DNA of 64,000 bases from contig NZ_CP096115.1 in assembly GCF_024662215.1 (NCBI RefSeq), forward strand, positions 2,926,935 through 2,990,934. The letters run 5' to 3'. A model generated the notes under the pieces. That model saw nothing but the letters and a program-made list of their open reading frames with translations. It ran no database searches and had not been told where the DNA came from. This document shows positions 9,143-17,966 of this stretch, one piece after another. A program made the translations under genes and the position numbers. Numbering within the stretch: position 1 is the stretch's first letter; every line of letters begins with the position of its first letter. Source of the DNA: Methanoplanus endosymbiosus (lineage in GTDB: Archaea > Halobacteriota > Methanomicrobia > Methanomicrobiales > Methanomicrobiaceae).

Positions 9143-9331
9143 ATGAATCAGCAGGTCGTTACAGATTGCTCAATAGCGGTTGTAAGTTTAATCGCACTTA
9201 TTATCAGTCTTGCGTTATTTCCGGTCTTCATCCCCGGCGGGTATGCAGTTATTGCTTCCATTGTCCTGTTTATTATTGTTATGACAGCCGGAGGATTTTA
9301 CATATCAGGGGCATTTCCGGATAAGAATTAA
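9143..9331 (+). CDS. Small two-segment membrane protein, hypothetical
   Basis: A 62-residue protein with two hydrophobic helices (about residues 9-30 and 34-55) joined by PGGYA, which suggests a hairpin in the membrane. I do not recognise a family. It stands alone between leftward operons, with an AT-rich upstream region and no clear ribosome binding site. The frame is short, so it could be spurious, but the composition (two clean transmembrane segments, polar ends) favours a real gene. Confidence 0.5.
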   Translation: MNQQVVTDCSIAVVSLIALIISLALFPVFIPGGYAVIASIVLFIIVMTAGGFYISGAFPDKN

Positions 9332-9495
9332 CTGTGATTAAAAGGGGGCAGGGTCAATCACCGCTGACTGCACAGGGAAACGTCCTGCCTGAAAAGTTAA
9401 TTGGTGAAGATATCTGCGGGTTTTCCTGTTGTTAAATATGAATTACAGTCAGAATTTTATTTTTTCCGGAGTGTTAGTACTCCGGACAATATTAT

Positions 9496-10650
9496 TCAGT
9501 CGGTAATTTTTCTCTTATTATTGCTTTTATTTCCGGTTTTGGATTTTATTTCTCCGATTCTGGATTTTTTATTTCCGACATTTCCGGTTTTTGTCTTCCC
9601 TGCCTGCTCTTTTTTCTGTAATCTGCTTTTATTCTTCTCATCCCAGGCCTTTTTCTGGGCAGACATCTTTTTCTTCTGCTTGTAGTACCACAGTGGATGG
9701 GTAACAGATTTGTTTTTGCAGATGGCATCCGGGTTTATGCACAGTCCGTATGTTTTCATTGTCGCGCATCCGGGAGGTGTGTATTCTGTGCCGCCCCTTC
9801 CGGAGATATGCTCGACCTGGTACATTGTCTTCTGTACGTCAAAATCCGGTGCTCTCGTATAGACTTCGACTATCTGGTGAAGGTCCATTCCGATTGTGTG
9901 CATAAATGCCGTCACGGCAAACCTTGCGGTATGTGGGATGTTTGTCCCTTCAGAGACTGCCGCAATTATTGCTTTCATGCACGGCGGGAATGATCCCTCG
10001 TCCAGAGTTCCGAACTGCTCAAATATCATCTGCTTATAATTTACTGAAATTTCTTCAGTTGCCGGTTTTAATAGATCGCATATGGAGTCAGACACAGGAA
10101 AAGGAAGCTGCTGGTGGAGTACGGTTCTTATTCTCTCTTTTAACAGCTCATTTCTCTCTTCATTTGTTATTCTGACCATTCCGCTACTCAGTTCACGGTT
10201 TATGAGCTGCCATTTTGAATCTCTTAAGTTTGGGACAAGACTTACATATCTGTGCACCGGAATTTCATCAGATGACGGGTCAATTCCCATGCTTTGGGAG
10301 ATATAATCTTTCTTGTCCTTATCTTCGGTCTGAAGGTAAAAATATGCTTTTTCAGATTCATAGCGGCATATTTTATCTATTACTGCTCTTTCCTTCATGC
10401 ACGAGACAATTACCCTTGAGATGGCATATGCCATAATCTCACCCTCCGGAAATTCGTTGCGTATATTCTCAAATATGTAAGGGGGTTTTATAGCCTTTTT
10501 TACCCTCTCTGCTGCATTTTTTGAGATTTCAGTTCCAGTGCGGCTTTTAAGGAAGTTATCCAGTGAATACGCACTGCTGCTGACGATCTCATGCGCTTCT
10601 TTTAAAAAAGGATATTTTGCCAGATCTTTTTTGTCAAATTCGACAGGCAT
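9496..10650 (-). CDS. priL: DNA primase large subunit PriL
   Basis: A 384-residue primase regulatory subunit that helps the catalytic subunit start RNA/DNA primers at replication forks. The C-terminal domain has the four conserved cysteines expected to bind a [4Fe-4S] cluster: Cys224 (FPPCMKA), Cys295 (PPGCATM), Cys304 (YGLC) and Cys311 (DAIC). The last 55 residues are a low-complexity tail rich in lysine, asparagine and glycine, outside the conserved fold. It sits 2 bases after pcn on the same strand, a replication pair. Confidence 0.93.
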   Translation of the reverse strand: MPVEFDKKDLAKYPFLKEAHEIVSSSAYSLDNFLKSRTGTEISKNAAERVKKAIKPPYIFENIRNEFPEGEIMAYAISRVIVSCMKERAVIDKICRYESEKAYFYLQTEDKDKKDYISQSMGIDPSSDEIPVHRYVSLVPNLRDSKWQLINRELSSGMVRITNEERNELLKERIRTVLHQQLPFPVSDSICDLLKPATEEISVNYKQMIFEQFGTLDEGSFPPCMKAIIAAVSEGTNIPHTARFAVTAFMHTIGMDLHQIVEVYTRAPDFDVQKTMYQVEHISGRGGTEYTPPGCATMKTYGLCINPDAICKNKSVTHPLWYYKQKKKMSAQKKAWDEKNKSRLQKKEQAGKTKTGNVGNKKSRIGEIKSKTGNKSNNKRKITD

Positions 10651-10652
10651 TT

Positions 10653-11396
10653 TCAGTCTGTTTCAATACGGGGTGCCAGAAGGAATTCAACTTTTCCATT
10701 GCCCTGAGCAATTTCAAAGCCGAATTTTACAGGGTGATCCATACCAATATCTATCTCCACTCTGTCTGATTTTCCCATAACTTTCCCCATGTCGCGCAGA
10801 TAGTCAAGAGAGAAGAGGGATTTTGCTTCAGCAGGTGTGATAGATTCAAGCTGGTCCTGTTCAAGCTCAAGATTGATGTGATCGGTATCTCCGTCTGCCT
10901 CCATGAAGAATGTGGGCTTTTCCGGGTTGATTCCAAAGGCAATCTTGTCTGATACGAGTGATGCAGCTTTTATGGAGCTGTTTAAGTCTGAACCTGAGAT
11001 TACTGCCTTTCCCGGAAGATCAATTGACGGGGGATTTGGATCTTTTCTCACCGTATTTACGTCCAGAAGGGCGATTGAATACTTGTATCCTCCGAATGCC
11101 ATCTCCATCTTGTGACTGTCATCGGGAATTTCAAGTGAGAGTATTTCATCTTTGCCCATCATTCCAAGAATATTTTTCACCTTGTTGATGTCAAGACCGA
11201 TCTCGGTTTCGGTTGCATCGTAGGATGTAAAAGCTCCTGAACTGAGGGTTAAAGAGATCATTGCAACGTTTGCCGTATCAACGGCGCGTGTGGTTATTCC
11301 GTCAGGGCTTATGTGCAGCCGGCACTCTGTTACCAGGGCGGCGATTACATCAATAGCCTCTTTAAAGACATCTGTGTTTATTTCTGCTTTTAACAT
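10653..11396 (-). CDS. pcn: DNA polymerase sliding clamp (PCNA)
   Basis: A 247-residue clamp that encircles DNA and tethers polymerase and other replication factors as a trimer. Typical segments are FKEAIDVIAALVTECRL at the start, ITTRAVDTANVAMI, the interdomain region, and the C-terminal KFGFEIAQGNGKVEFLLAPR. Its length is standard. It is cotranscribed with priL. The gene diverges from rlmE across about 105 bases of AT-rich sequence that must hold both promoters. Confidence 0.95.
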   Translation of the reverse strand: MLKAEINTDVFKEAIDVIAALVTECRLHISPDGITTRAVDTANVAMISLTLSSGAFTSYDATETEIGLDINKVKNILGMMGKDEILSLEIPDDSHKMEMAFGGYKYSIALLDVNTVRKDPNPPSIDLPGKAVISGSDLNSSIKAASLVSDKIAFGINPEKPTFFMEADGDTDHINLELEQDQLESITPAEAKSLFSLDYLRDMGKVMGKSDRVEIDIGMDHPVKFGFEIAQGNGKVEFLLAPRIETD

Positions 11397-11501
11397 TTCT
11401 TTCCCCTTTACAAAGTCTATTATAAACTAGATTAGCATAATTTTTAATTATATCTAATGTTTGAACTTTGATATTTAAAAAAAGGAGGATAAATACGGAC
11501 A

Positions 11502-12110
11502 ATGGGTTCTCAATGGGGAGCAGATAAGTACTATCGCAGGTCAAAGAGCGAAGGTTACAGATCAAGAGCTGCTTACAAACTGGAAGAGATTCAGAAAAAA
11601 TTCGGACTGATACGTGAGGATGACAATGTGGTTGACCTCGGTGCGGCTCCCGGCAGCTGGATGCAGGTCGTAAAGGGCATTACCGGCGGAATGATCATTG
11701 GTATTGATCTCAATACCATAGTTCCCTTAGATGGAACGCATTCAATCAGAGGTGATTTCACAAAAAAAGAGATTCAGGATAAGGTCATCGCTCTGACTGG
11801 CGAGAATAATGTTGGTATTGTTCTCTGTGATGCCGCGCCGCAGTTTGCAGGTAATAAGTCATATGATCAGGCAAGAGCTATCGGGCTTAATGAAGGGGCG
11901 CTTTACTTTGCGTGCCGGATGTTAAAGCCGGGAGGGAACTTCATCATAAAGTCTTTTCAGGGAGAGATGTTTCAGGAACTTCTTAATGAAATGAGACAGA
12001 ATTTTTATGCAGTAAAGGTTTACCGGACCAGGGCATCGAGAAGGGGGAGCACTGAAGTATATATTATTGCAAAAAATTTCAAAGGAAAAATAAATGCAGA
12101 AACTGACTGA
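11502..12110 (+). CDS. rlmE: 23S rRNA (uridine-2'-O)-methyltransferase RlmE/FtsJ
   Basis: A 202-residue S-adenosylmethionine enzyme that methylates a ribose in the A-loop of 23S rRNA. The SAM site VVDLGAAPGSW is at residues 43-53. The catalytic tetrad is visible as Lys26 (RAAYKLEEI), Asp in VLCDAAP, Lys in FIIKSFQG and Glu in GSTEVYII. GGAGG stands about 13 bases before the ATG. The 3' end overlaps moaA by 17 bases, so the two are probably read from one message. Confidence 0.94.
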   Translation: MGSQWGADKYYRRSKSEGYRSRAAYKLEEIQKKFGLIREDDNVVDLGAAPGSWMQVVKGITGGMIIGIDLNTIVPLDGTHSIRGDFTKKEIQDKVIALTGENNVGIVLCDAAPQFAGNKSYDQARAIGLNEGALYFACRMLKPGGNFIIKSFQGEMFQELLNEMRQNFYAVKVYRTRASRRGSTEVYIIAKNFKGKINAETD

Positions 12111-12975
12111 TAATTATGGCAGGAAAATTTCAAATCTGAGAATCAGCATCACTTCCCGGTGCAATCTTAACTGTATGTACTGTCATCGTGAAGGGGAGGA
12201 TAATCCAGGCGCGGAGATGTCACTTGAGGAGATCTCAGATATATTTAATGTGGCATCCGGTTTTGGAATAAGTAGTGTGAAGATTACCGGCGGTGAGCCG
12301 ACTGTCAGGAAGGACATCTGTGATATTGTCGCTGCGGTTCCTGACTCAATGGAGTCTTCAATGACTACAAATGGTACTCTCCTTGCACCTATTGCGCATG
12401 ATCTGAAGGATGCCGGGCTTTCAAGAGTAAATATAAGTCTTGATTCTTTAAATCCGGAGAAATATAAGGAGATTGCCGGAAAGGGTATGCTCTCTGATGT
12501 TCTCGAAGGCATTGAGGCAGCTGTTGAGGCAAAACTTACGCCCGTTAAGATCAATGTCGTTATGCTTAAAGGTGTAAATGATGATGAGCTTGAGGATTTT
12601 GTGGACTTTGCAAGAGGAAGGCGGGAAATTATTCTTCAGTTTATTGAACTGATGGATTTTAATGACCCCGGTGCCATTACAAATGTCGATGAACTTGAGA
12701 AAGATCTTCAGAACCGTTCAAAACTGATAATTACGCGCCGGATGCATCACCGGAAAAAGTACTGCCTTGACGGCGCAGAGATTGAGGTTGTCCGCCCTAT
12801 GCACAATAAGGAATTCTGTGCAAACTGCAACCGTCTCAGAGTAACTTCGGATGGCTGCCTTAAACCATGCCTGCTGAGGCATGACAATCATGTGAATGTC
12901 AGGGGCCTTTCTGAGGATGAAATGAATAAAGCTTTTATCCGGGCTGCGGAATTAAGAGAGCCGTATTTTAAGTGA
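12094..12975 (+). CDS. moaA: GTP 3',8-cyclase MoaA
   Basis: A 293-residue radical-SAM enzyme for the first step of molybdopterin/tungstopterin synthesis, needed in methanogens for formylmethanofuran and formate dehydrogenases. The N-terminal cluster motif is CNLNCMYC (Cys23, 27, 30). The second, substrate-binding cluster uses Cys242, Cys245 and Cys259 (FCANCNRLR to LKPCL). The GGEP motif is at about 66-69. The C-terminal double-glycine tail of bacterial MoaA is absent, as in many archaeal forms. The start overlaps rlmE. Confidence 0.94.
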   Translation: MQKLTDNYGRKISNLRISITSRCNLNCMYCHREGEDNPGAEMSLEEISDIFNVASGFGISSVKITGGEPTVRKDICDIVAAVPDSMESSMTTNGTLLAPIAHDLKDAGLSRVNISLDSLNPEKYKEIAGKGMLSDVLEGIEAAVEAKLTPVKINVVMLKGVNDDELEDFVDFARGRREIILQFIELMDFNDPGAITNVDELEKDLQNRSKLIITRRMHHRKKYCLDGAEIEVVRPMHNKEFCANCNRLRVTSDGCLKPCLLRHDNHVNVRGLSEDEMNKAFIRAAELREPYFK

Positions 12976-13102
12976 TTTCTCTTATAAATCGGTAAATTCC
13001 GACAGAATTAATTAAATTCTGTTTTTTGAATTATTTCATATGCTATAGTATAGATTGATGTATTTTTTATTCGCGGCTTATTTGCCGGAATTCTGACTGA
13101 GT

Positions 13103-13144
13103 GATGTCATAATTGACGATTCTGATGTCATAATTGACAGTTCT
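13103..13144 (+). repeat. Two tandem copies of a 21-bp unit
   Basis: The unit GATGTCATAATTGAC plus six further bases occurs twice head to tail (13103-13123 and 13124-13144), differing only in two bases. It lies about 110 bases before the orphan gene at 13254, so it may be a regulatory direct repeat or a chance duplication. Confidence 0.6.
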
Positions 13145-13253
13145 GGATGTCTTCCTGATGATGGTTCTGTTTTGTTTTATTATCTCTTATTCAGATGCCT
13201 GTTCCCTGATCTTTTTGCAAAATTATTTTTTAACAGGGGTTTAACTGGTAGTT

Positions 13254-13766
13254 ATGCTATATGAAAAAAATGAATATAACCATGTGCTGGATAATTTATA
13301 CAGTAAATCACTTGTTCTTGAGTGTGTAGGTGATTTTAATCCCGTATTGTACTTCTATTTCATGGATTCAGTTGCACATATTGATTATTCCATATGTATT
13401 CTTGCATATAATTACCATAACCTCAGGAATAAGATGAATATGGAATACATGCGCTGGAGAATTGATGAGGAGAAGAAAGGGGATCGCGTTTATTTCCCTG
13501 AATTTATAAACTGGATGAAGGAGAATCACCGGGATAAATTTGATGCACTGCCTTCACTGTGGAAGGCGATATATGATAAGAGGACTCCGGCGGCTTACAG
13601 GAGTTACAGGATTGCAATTGATCCGGATTCAAACCAGCCTACTGAGGTCAGGATGTTTAACAGGTGGATTGATGAGTTCTTCTCATTACAGTTTATCAGA
13701 AGTATGTACAAAGGTGCATCTCTGGACCTGCTCTTTACAGAGTTTATGAACTCCCGGCAGAAGTAG
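13254..13766 (+). CDS. Hypothetical protein, orphan
   Basis: A 170-residue soluble protein with no family that I recognise. It is rich in aromatic and charged residues (YMRWRIDEEKKG, WMKENHRDKF, WKAIYDKRTP) and looks mainly helical, with no signal peptide, cysteine motif or membrane segment. It stands alone between moaA and the M20 peptidase gene, ending 45 bases before the latter. Composition agrees with the surroundings. The upstream 21-bp tandem repeat is the only marked regulatory-looking feature. Confidence 0.6.
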   Translation: MLYEKNEYNHVLDNLYSKSLVLECVGDFNPVLYFYFMDSVAHIDYSICILAYNYHNLRNKMNMEYMRWRIDEEKKGDRVYFPEFINWMKENHRDKFDALPSLWKAIYDKRTPAAYRSYRIAIDPDSNQPTEVRMFNRWIDEFFSLQFIRSMYKGASLDLLFTEFMNSRQK

Positions 13767-13811
13767 GAGAGGGTAGCCGGTTTATACTGAGAATATCGGG
13801 GTGTCTGTGTT

Positions 13812-14978
13812 ATGGAAGTTGAAAGGTTATGCTCTGAACTTGTTAAGATAAATACGGAAAATCCTCCGGGGAATACGGAGAGTGCAGTCTCTTTCATTGC
13901 AGAACTCTTTGATGAGAGGAAGATTCCGTATGTCATTACCGGAAATGAGGGTGGAAGAGATAATATACTGACTGATTTTGGTGAAATGCCTCTTCTTCTT
14001 GCCGGGCACCTTGATGTTGTCCCTGCGATTGCGGACCGCTGGGAGAGAGACCCATTTGGAGGGGATATAGATGGCGGTTTCGTTCACGGCCGTGGTTCGA
14101 CTGATATGAAGGGCGGTTGTGCGGCCCTACTGTCGGCTTTTTTTATGGAGTATGAGAGAAAGGGCCGGGTCAATGCAAATCTCTGTTTTGTCTGTGATGA
14201 GGAGAATGGTGGCAGATACGGGATGAGGCATATTGTTGAGGAGAAGCTCTTTGAACCATGTGACTGCCTTATAGCTGAACCGACTCCTGCACTTAATCCT
14301 TCAATCGGGCAGAAAGGTCTGCTGAGGATAAATCTGGACTTTACTGGTAAGCCGGGTCATGGTTCATTATATCCTCATGTAGGTGATAGTGCAATAATGA
14401 ATGCCCTTGATTTCATGGGTTTTGTCCGTGATCTTGGCAGCCGGGATTTTGAGGTTGAACCCGGATTTTCGGGTCTGATTGATGATTCTGCTACACTTTT
14501 GGGAGATATCTTTGATATTTCCGGTATTGAAAATGTGCTCAGGAGAATTACATATAATCCGGGTACGATTAGTGGCGGGGAGAAGACAAACATTGTTGCT
14601 GAAAAGTGTTCTCTTGATCTGGAGATGAGGATTCCCTGGGGGTGCAGCCCTGAAGAGCTTTTATGCGAAATTACGGATCATGCCGGTTCTGCCACTATAA
14701 AAATTATGGAGTCCGGGAATCCGTCTGTTACGGGAGCGGATACGGATATTGTTAAAAATACCTGTTCTTCCATTGAGGGTGTTTACCAAAGCAGGTCATT
14801 TCCTTTTGTTCAGTGGGCGGCTACTGATGCAAGGTTTCTTCGTGATGTGGGTTTTTCTGCCCTTGAATATGGGCCTGGTGAGATAGATCTCCTTCATGCA
14901 ATTGATGAAAAGGTCTCTGTTGCAAATCTGCGCAGATCGGTTGATGTTTACAGTAGTCTGATCCGCAGGTATGTGTGA
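13812..14978 (+). CDS. M20 family metallopeptidase (DapE/ArgE-like deacylase)
   Basis: A 388-residue zinc hydrolase of the M20 family, which removes acyl or amino-acid groups from amino-group substrates. The first metal motif is LLAGHLDVVP (near residue 60), followed by the bridging aspartate in RGSTDMKGG and the general-base region CDEENGG. The central dimerisation domain follows, then a final metal histidine in LLHAIDEK. Substrate is uncertain: succinyl-diaminopimelate, acetyl-ornithine or a dipeptide are all possible. It is not in the lysine operon, so a DapE role should not be assumed. Confidence 0.8.
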   Translation: MEVERLCSELVKINTENPPGNTESAVSFIAELFDERKIPYVITGNEGGRDNILTDFGEMPLLLAGHLDVVPAIADRWERDPFGGDIDGGFVHGRGSTDMKGGCAALLSAFFMEYERKGRVNANLCFVCDEENGGRYGMRHIVEEKLFEPCDCLIAEPTPALNPSIGQKGLLRINLDFTGKPGHGSLYPHVGDSAIMNALDFMGFVRDLGSRDFEVEPGFSGLIDDSATLLGDIFDISGIENVLRRITYNPGTISGGEKTNIVAEKCSLDLEMRIPWGCSPEELLCEITDHAGSATIKIMESGNPSVTGADTDIVKNTCSSIEGVYQSRSFPFVQWAATDARFLRDVGFSALEYGPGEIDLLHAIDEKVSVANLRRSVDVYSSLIRRYV

Positions 14979-15333
14979 ATTACAGGTGTGGATGAATTGT
15001 TATAAATAAGAGTGTGTTGATCCTGTGTCTGGATTTTTTCCGGTTAATGATGCGGCACCCTTTCGTGATCTTTCTCTGCGCCGGATGTCTGAATATTATA
15101 TTTTTGGAATCTAGTGGTGTTTTTTTCATTTTAACTGTATTTTTAGGTTTGTTTTTGTCTGATCTGTGTTGTGAATTATTCTTCTGCCGGTCGCGCTTTT
15201 TTAATATCTGTGTATCTGCCCATAATGTGGCTTAAAAGACCGGACAATAATTAATTAATATCTGTATTGATCGTTACATGGATATACCATAATGCTCCAA
15301 CCAGATCCATTTATCCCGAATTTGCTATTATTT
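14979..15333. other. Intergenic stretch with no recognised gene
   Basis: About 355 bases between the M20 peptidase and the helix-turn-helix pair. A 73-codon hydrophobic frame at 15014 has no ribosome binding site and odd composition, so I do not call it. Nothing else is seen before the palindrome at 15334. Confidence 0.4.
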
Positions 15334-15360
15334 CAACAATTGTTGGGGAAGTTATTTATA
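15334..15360 (+). promoter_or_regulatory. Palindrome and TATA box before the helix-turn-helix gene pair
   Basis: A perfect 12-bp palindrome, CAACAATTGTTG (15334-15345), stands 6 bases before the TATA-like TTATTTATA (15352-15360), itself 23-31 bases before the ATG at 15383. The layout is that of an operator next to an archaeal promoter, and one of the two regulators could bind it. That is inference. Confidence 0.5.
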
Positions 15361-15382
15361 CTATTGGTGTTAATTATGGTCT

Positions 15383-15646
15383 ATGACAGTTGTTAACGGT
15401 GTGAACAAAGTTCGGCTTCCTCCATCAGCAAGAACGGTTCTCAACCTGCTTGAAGATGGTGAGCCCAGAACATTCAAGGACATGACTGAAGTGGCAGAGA
15501 TTGCCCCGAGGACCATACGCTACGCATTAAAGCGCCTGAAAGAGAATGGATATATCATTGAGAAATTCAATTTCCGTGATGCCCGTCAGGTTCTTTACCA
15601 GAAGAAGATTCTTATCGAGGATTCATCTGAAGCGGCTACAGCATGA
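15383..15646 (+). CDS. Winged helix-turn-helix transcriptional regulator
   Basis: An 87-residue protein with one DNA-binding winged-helix domain: PPSARTVLNLLEDGEPRTFKDMTEVAEIAPRTIRYALKRL, in which the recognition helix is about residues 46-60, followed by a wing (NGYIIEKFNFRDARQVLY). It resembles MarR-like archaeal regulators. No ligand domain is present. It overlaps the next regulator gene by 4 bases (ATGA), so both are made together. The promoter looks leaderless, with a palindrome just upstream. Confidence 0.8.
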   Translation: MTVVNGVNKVRLPPSARTVLNLLEDGEPRTFKDMTEVAEIAPRTIRYALKRLKENGYIIEKFNFRDARQVLYQKKILIEDSSEAATA

Positions 15647-15999
15647 AGTACCCTGTCTGTAATATCACGATATGTGATGAGATTGTCAGAGATTATCTCC
15701 CATACATACGGGCAGAACTTGTCTGCCGGCTTGTGCATGATCGTGGTATTCCACAGGTGAAAGTAGCAAAGTGGATGGGTATCTCCCGTTCAGCAGTGTC
15801 GCAGTATCTGAATAAAAAAAGAGGGTGCAGAGATGTCAAGATGTCTGAGGAACTTGACAGAATTATAGATTCATGGGCAGATGGTGTCATTAGTGGTGAA
15901 GGAGCTGTTACTATATGTGATATCTGCCGCTGTGTTTATATGATGAAAGAAAATTCCGGCTTTTTTATTGAATCTGGTAATAAAGCGGAATCTAAATAA
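15643..15999 (+). CDS. Helix-turn-helix transcriptional regulator (COG2522-like)
   Basis: A 118-residue regulator. The helix-turn-helix is RGIPQVKVAKWMGISRSAVSQYLNKKRG at about residues 33-60. The flanks hold cysteines (Cys5, Cys11 and Cys28 before the motif, Cys65 just after it, then Cys92 and Cys95 in CDICRC), which could bind metal or a cluster; that is inference from spacing alone. The pattern fits a family of small archaeal regulators with this order. It starts inside the stop of the preceding winged-helix gene. Confidence 0.75.
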   Translation: MKYPVCNITICDEIVRDYLPYIRAELVCRLVHDRGIPQVKVAKWMGISRSAVSQYLNKKRGCRDVKMSEELDRIIDSWADGVISGEGAVTICDICRCVYMMKENSGFFIESGNKAESK

Positions 16000-16249
16000 T
16001 AATTCTTTTTTAGAGAGTTCTTCCTGAATTTTATTGTTAGTCGGCCTCTGTTTTATCGCCCTTTTGTCCCGGTTTTATCTCCTGCTCCGCAGGGTGTGGA
16101 TAATTTGGGAGGCATTGGGTGCTTTAGCCTTGGTTTTATGGCCGAATCTATTGTATTTGCCTGTTTCCGGCTGGAAAGCCTCCTGTGTAAGTAGGCGATG
16201 TCAGTTAAGGGCCGAAATTTATTTTATCTTCTCTTCTCTGTAGTATGAA

Positions 16250-17569
16250 TCAGAATTTCCCGATAATCCTGTCCGGAATTACAGACTCTGTAAATCTCCG
16301 CTCAAAATAACTGTCTGTCATGCCGGCTATGTAGTCTGAGACGATCTCAGAAGATGACGCATTTCTGAGATAATCGGGATTTTTACCATATGTTTCGATA
16401 AATTCTGAATATATCCTGGATTTTTTATTCTCGTTTTCGAGGTCCTCAAGATAGGTCTCAAAGAGAAATTCATACATAAATACAATCTTTTTCTTCTGTG
16501 ATGTAAGTTTTTTATTGTTGTATATATATTTATAATTGAATTCTTTAAGTTCCCGGAGTGCACCGGCTGTTCTGTCTGAATAACCTATTGTGGGTTCATC
16601 CTCAGTGGAGTTTTTACCGGGATTTTCAACGGGGTTTTTAACTGAATTTTTGCTGGTACCCGGATAGTCTCTGCTGCTGTTTTCAATAAGATCCATAATC
16701 AGGCTGTTTACAATCGTCCGGTTGTCAAGCCCAAGTATTTCAGCGGCGCTGCCGGGAAGTTCTACATCTGCCGGCAGAAGACCTATCTCTATAGCGTCCT
16801 GAATGTCCCTTCCGATATATGCAATAGTGTCTGCCAGCCTGACCACACAGCCTTCCGGTGTTGAAGGATAGAGACTACTCCCTCTAAGATCTCCGTTTTG
16901 TGCGGCATAGATCTTCTCATCAAAGATGTTCCATGAAGAATATCTGCTGTATGAGAGCCGTCCCTGATTTGATTCTCCGTCATGGCATAATATGCCGTCA
17001 AGCACCTGAAGTGTCAGGTCTGAATCTTCAATTATGTCCAGGAACCGTATGCTCTGGACATTGTGCCTGAATCTGTATGAATCGTGTTTTTCACTCAGTT
17101 CTGAAAGAATTTTCTCTCCTGTATGGCCATATGGCGGGTGACCTATGTCATGTCCGGTGGCGATAGCCTCAATCAGATCTTCATTAAGTCTGAGCTTTCT
17201 TCCGATTGTTCTGCCTATCCTTGATACAATCTGTACGTGCAGTGCCCTGTGCGTTATGTGGTCATTTGATACAAGATAGAATACCTGTGTCTTGTCGATA
17301 TATCTCGAATATGCCCGTGAGTGAATTATCCTGTCACAGTCGCGGGAAAATTCGGTTCTTATATCTTCCGGATATCTCTTCTTTCTTCGTACTGCGTGGG
17401 AGTTAAGGGTTGCATAAGGCGAGTAGAATTCTTCTATTCCTTCCTGTATCTTTGAATATGATTTATATGTGCCTTCCTGTGTCTCAGGGTCTGATTTTTC
17501 TTTTGGAATTATCTGTCTGGAGATTTTCATGGCTGTATTCTTTCCCGGAAATTCATATCCTGAGTTCAC
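16250..17569 (-). CDS. HD-domain dNTP triphosphohydrolase (dGTPase-like)
   Basis: A protein of up to 439 residues in the deoxynucleoside triphosphate triphosphohydrolase family, which removes triphosphate from dNTPs. The HD core is seen: RDCDRIIHSRAYSRYIDKTQV, then HALHVQIVSRIGR-type helices and the metal site GHDIGHPPYGHTGE. A further conserved aspartate lies in RLADTIAYIGRDIQDA. An insertion near residues 290-330 is low-complexity with an imperfect repeat (NSVKNPVENPGKNS). The GTG start at 17569 lacks a ribosome binding site; the ATG at 17530 (MKISRQI) is an equally good choice. Confidence 0.85.
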   Translation of the reverse strand: MNSGYEFPGKNTAMKISRQIIPKEKSDPETQEGTYKSYSKIQEGIEEFYSPYATLNSHAVRRKKRYPEDIRTEFSRDCDRIIHSRAYSRYIDKTQVFYLVSNDHITHRALHVQIVSRIGRTIGRKLRLNEDLIEAIATGHDIGHPPYGHTGEKILSELSEKHDSYRFRHNVQSIRFLDIIEDSDLTLQVLDGILCHDGESNQGRLSYSRYSSWNIFDEKIYAAQNGDLRGSSLYPSTPEGCVVRLADTIAYIGRDIQDAIEIGLLPADVELPGSAAEILGLDNRTIVNSLIMDLIENSSRDYPGTSKNSVKNPVENPGKNSTEDEPTIGYSDRTAGALRELKEFNYKYIYNNKKLTSQKKKIVFMYEFLFETYLEDLENENKKSRIYSEFIETYGKNPDYLRNASSSEIVSDYIAGMTDSYFERRFTESVIPDRIIGKF

Positions 17570-17966
17570 CGCATTAATATCGTTGTATCTTCCGGTTTTT
17601 GCCGGTGTTATCTATTCAATAATCAGGTCGGTTATCAAATCTTTTTCCAGTTTTTCGATGCTGATACTCTATGCATATATAATTCCGGAAATAATAAATG
17701 GTTTCTGCTGCCGGAAGATGCTGTGCATCTCTGAAAGTTCTGTGGAGATTAGATTCACAATTGTGTATATTTCAAAGTAATTTATCCTGAATTTTCTTTT
17801 TTTTATTCCTGAATTCACTTTTTTTGATTAATGCGTGTTTTTAAAATTTGACTCCGATATATCTATGATATTTAAGATTATTCTGAATTCTCTATGCAGA
17901 AATTGATACCTTTATTTTTAAAAGAAATTCAATATTAGATCATAATAAATTTTTTTGGAGAAAAAT
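17570..17966. other. Divergent intergenic region with no recognised gene
   Basis: About 400 AT-rich bases between the dGTPase-like gene and the mrp gene. Nothing convincing is seen except a TTTTTTTGGAG ribosome binding site just before the latter. Promoters for both genes must lie here. Confidence 0.4.

Noticed and set aside
13812-14978. Calling the M20 peptidase DapE because dapA and dapB are in the window
   Set aside because: It lies 5 kb away in another transcription unit, and methanogens generally use the aminotransferase route.
15014-15235. 73-codon hydrophobic frame after the M20 peptidase
   Set aside because: Looks like a membrane protein only because of T-rich spacer DNA; no start signal and odd composition.
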